From NCBI GenBank assembly GCA_001596135.1, contig CP014773.1, positions 186,001-250,000 on the forward strand: DNA of 64,000 nucleotides, given 5' to 3'. Shown in pieces: positions 63,067 through 64,000 of the stretch. The notes under the pieces were generated by a model. That model saw only the letters and a program-made list of their open reading frames with translations, had not been told where the DNA came from and ran no database searches. This DNA is from Mucilaginibacter sp. PAMC 26640. Its GTDB lineage: Bacteria; Bacteroidota; Bacteroidia; Sphingobacteriales; Sphingobacteriaceae. Position 1 is the stretch's first letter; each line of letters begins with the position of its first letter. Made by a program: the position numbers and the translations under genes.

Positions 63067-64000
63067 ATGGAGATCTTAAAAGACTATTTAAAGGAATTTA
63101 GTGACGCGAAACTGGTATATCAACCTACTATACTCAGGATAACTAAGGATCAGGATAAATCAATCTTTACCAGATTGTTTGAAACGTCGCAGGTTGCTTT
63201 TGTTTGCGATGAAATGTATGGTCAGCTGCAGGAATTGGTAAAGTGCAGAAACCCCGCTATAACGATTGAGGATGCGGATTATGCCGGGCTTATTGACCGA
63301 CATTTGAACGGCAAAGATATACAGGAATATGGGGTATGGGTATATTACCCATGGAACCGCAGGTTGGTACACTTGTTAGATGAAGACGAATTTATTGAAG
63401 TACGCACTAACAGAAACAGAAATAAGATAACAACTGCTGAACAAAATACGCTCAAAACAAAGAAAATAGGGATTGTAGGATTGTCAGTTGGCCATTCTAT
63501 TGCGCTAACAATTGCAATGGAAAGAATCTGTGGCGAGTTGCGGTTAGCAGATTTTGACACTGCCGAGCTCAGCAATCTGAATCGGATCAGGACAGGAACA
63601 CAACACCTCGGGCTTAATAAAACTGTTATTGCTGCTAGAGAGATCCTGGAAATAGATCCTTTTTTGACGGTAAAGATCTTTAGCGACGGTTTGCATGATG
63701 GCAATATGAATGCCTTTTTCCTGGATGGCGGGAGGCTGGATTTATTTGTTGAGGTTTGTGATGGCCTGGACGTGAAAATTGGAAGCCGTTTTAAAGCCCG
63801 TGAGCTTAAAATACCGGTAGTTATGGATACAAACGACCGTGGCATGTTAGACATCGAGCGCTTCGACCTGGAGCCTGATAGACCCATTCTGCATGGCCTG
63901 GCCGATGGGCTTGATCCCGACAGTATTAAGAATCTTACAAATCAGCAGAAAATTCCTTATATCCTGAGAATGGTTGGCGCCGACACCATGTCGGCCAAGT
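63067..64000 (+). CDS. ThiF/E1-like adenylyltransferase, cut by window end
   Basis: 311 codons are visible from ATG 63067, with no stop. Residues 1-125 are an N-terminal region without recognised domain (YPWNRRLVHLLDEDEFIEVR). From ~130: TKKIGIVGLSVGHSIALTIA (Rossmann start with G-x-S-x-G in place of the usual G-x-G-G-x-G), LADFDTAELSNLNRIRTGT (the D-x-D..SNLNR of E1/ThiF/MoeB), and LFVEVCDGLDVKIGSRFKAR. Related Bacteroidota and Rv1355c-type proteins continue into a nitroreductase-like half, which would lie beyond the window. Probably adenylates a carboxyl group in a small-molecule pathway with the GNAT-like partner. Confidence 0.75.
   Translation, partial: MEILKDYLKEFSDAKLVYQPTILRITKDQDKSIFTRLFETSQVAFVCDEMYGQLQELVKCRNPAITIEDADYAGLIDRHLNGKDIQEYGVWVYYPWNRRLVHLLDEDEFIEVRTNRNRNKITTAEQNTLKTKKIGIVGLSVGHSIALTIAMERICGELRLADFDTAELSNLNRIRTGTQHLGLNKTVIAAREILEIDPFLTVKIFSDGLHDGNMNAFFLDGGRLDLFVEVCDGLDVKIGSRFKARELKIPVVMDTNDRGMLDIERFDLEPDRPILHGLADGLDPDSIKNLTNQQKIPYILRMVGADTMSAK

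Noticed and set aside
1..64000. CRISPR array
   Set aside because: No regularly spaced direct repeats with unique spacers and no cas genes were seen; the only tandem repeats are the 63 bp coding units at 21588-21965.

Overview
The window looks like chromosomal DNA of a soil or rhizosphere Bacteroidota, most likely family Sphingobacteriaceae (Mucilaginibacter/Pedobacter-like). The basis is a SusC/SusD pair with a GH97 glycosidase, a type IX-style C-terminal sorting domain, DUF4402 proteins, TAnnTTTG-like promoter elements, HNLR-type histidine kinases and roughly 40% GC. This is inference from family content; no rRNA or complete tRNA is present to confirm it.

Layout. Bases 1-8.6 kb hold a redox/low-oxygen block: an eroded dioxygenase-azoreductase pair, an IS110 fragment and an eroded acetate kinase gene. 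Next come a FixL-like haem-PAS kinase and its partner, a receiver fused to a CRP/FNR DNA-binding module, then small metabolic remnants, an L,D-transpeptidase-like protein without its catalytic motif, and a universal stress protein. Four TGAY-N4-RTCA palindromes lie between these genes and are good candidates for the regulator's own sites. Bases 8.7-12.1 kb hold a GAF/PAS kinase and a receiver protein behind a truncated CheB start. That start is part of a ~505 bp segment duplicated at 31.1 kb. Bases 12.1-16.4 kb are mobile-element baggage: ssb, DUF932, small genes, a PRTRC-E-like remnant, strong hairpins and a Panacea-domain remnant. Bases 16.4-28.9 kb are sparse, AT-rich and repeat-rich, with regulators, a kinase carrying a 21-residue tandem coiled-coil repeat, a TetR/NmrA pair, a lone CheB and an IS3 remnant. 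Bases 29-34.6 kb carry a glycosidase-like lipoprotein and a CheB-CheR-PAS-kinase fusion.

The most striking locus is the minus-strand operon at 49.4-35.5 kb: DUF4402 subunit, PapD-like chaperone, a ~3100-residue repetitive LamG adhesin ending in a type IX-like sorting domain, a second DUF4402-like subunit and an outer-membrane usher-like protein. It reads as a Bacteroidota chaperone-usher-like surface-fibre system combined with a type IX-style giant adhesin.

A tyrosine recombinase at 51.1-52.3 kb sits beside the 3' half of a tRNA-Ala(GGC) gene at 52.52-52.57 kb. No second copy of that sequence was noticed. Everything to its left may therefore belong to one large integrated island whose intact tRNA end lies before the window. 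To its right are an AraC regulator, SusC, SusD and GH97 (a polysaccharide utilisation locus), a receiver protein, a GNAT-like protein and the start of a ThiF/E1-like protein cut by the window end.

A diverged ~170 bp inverted-repeat element occurs at least six times across the left 50 kb, and many genes in the first 30 kb carry frameshifts or stops. Either this is an island undergoing decay or the assembly has local indel errors; read-level data would decide.
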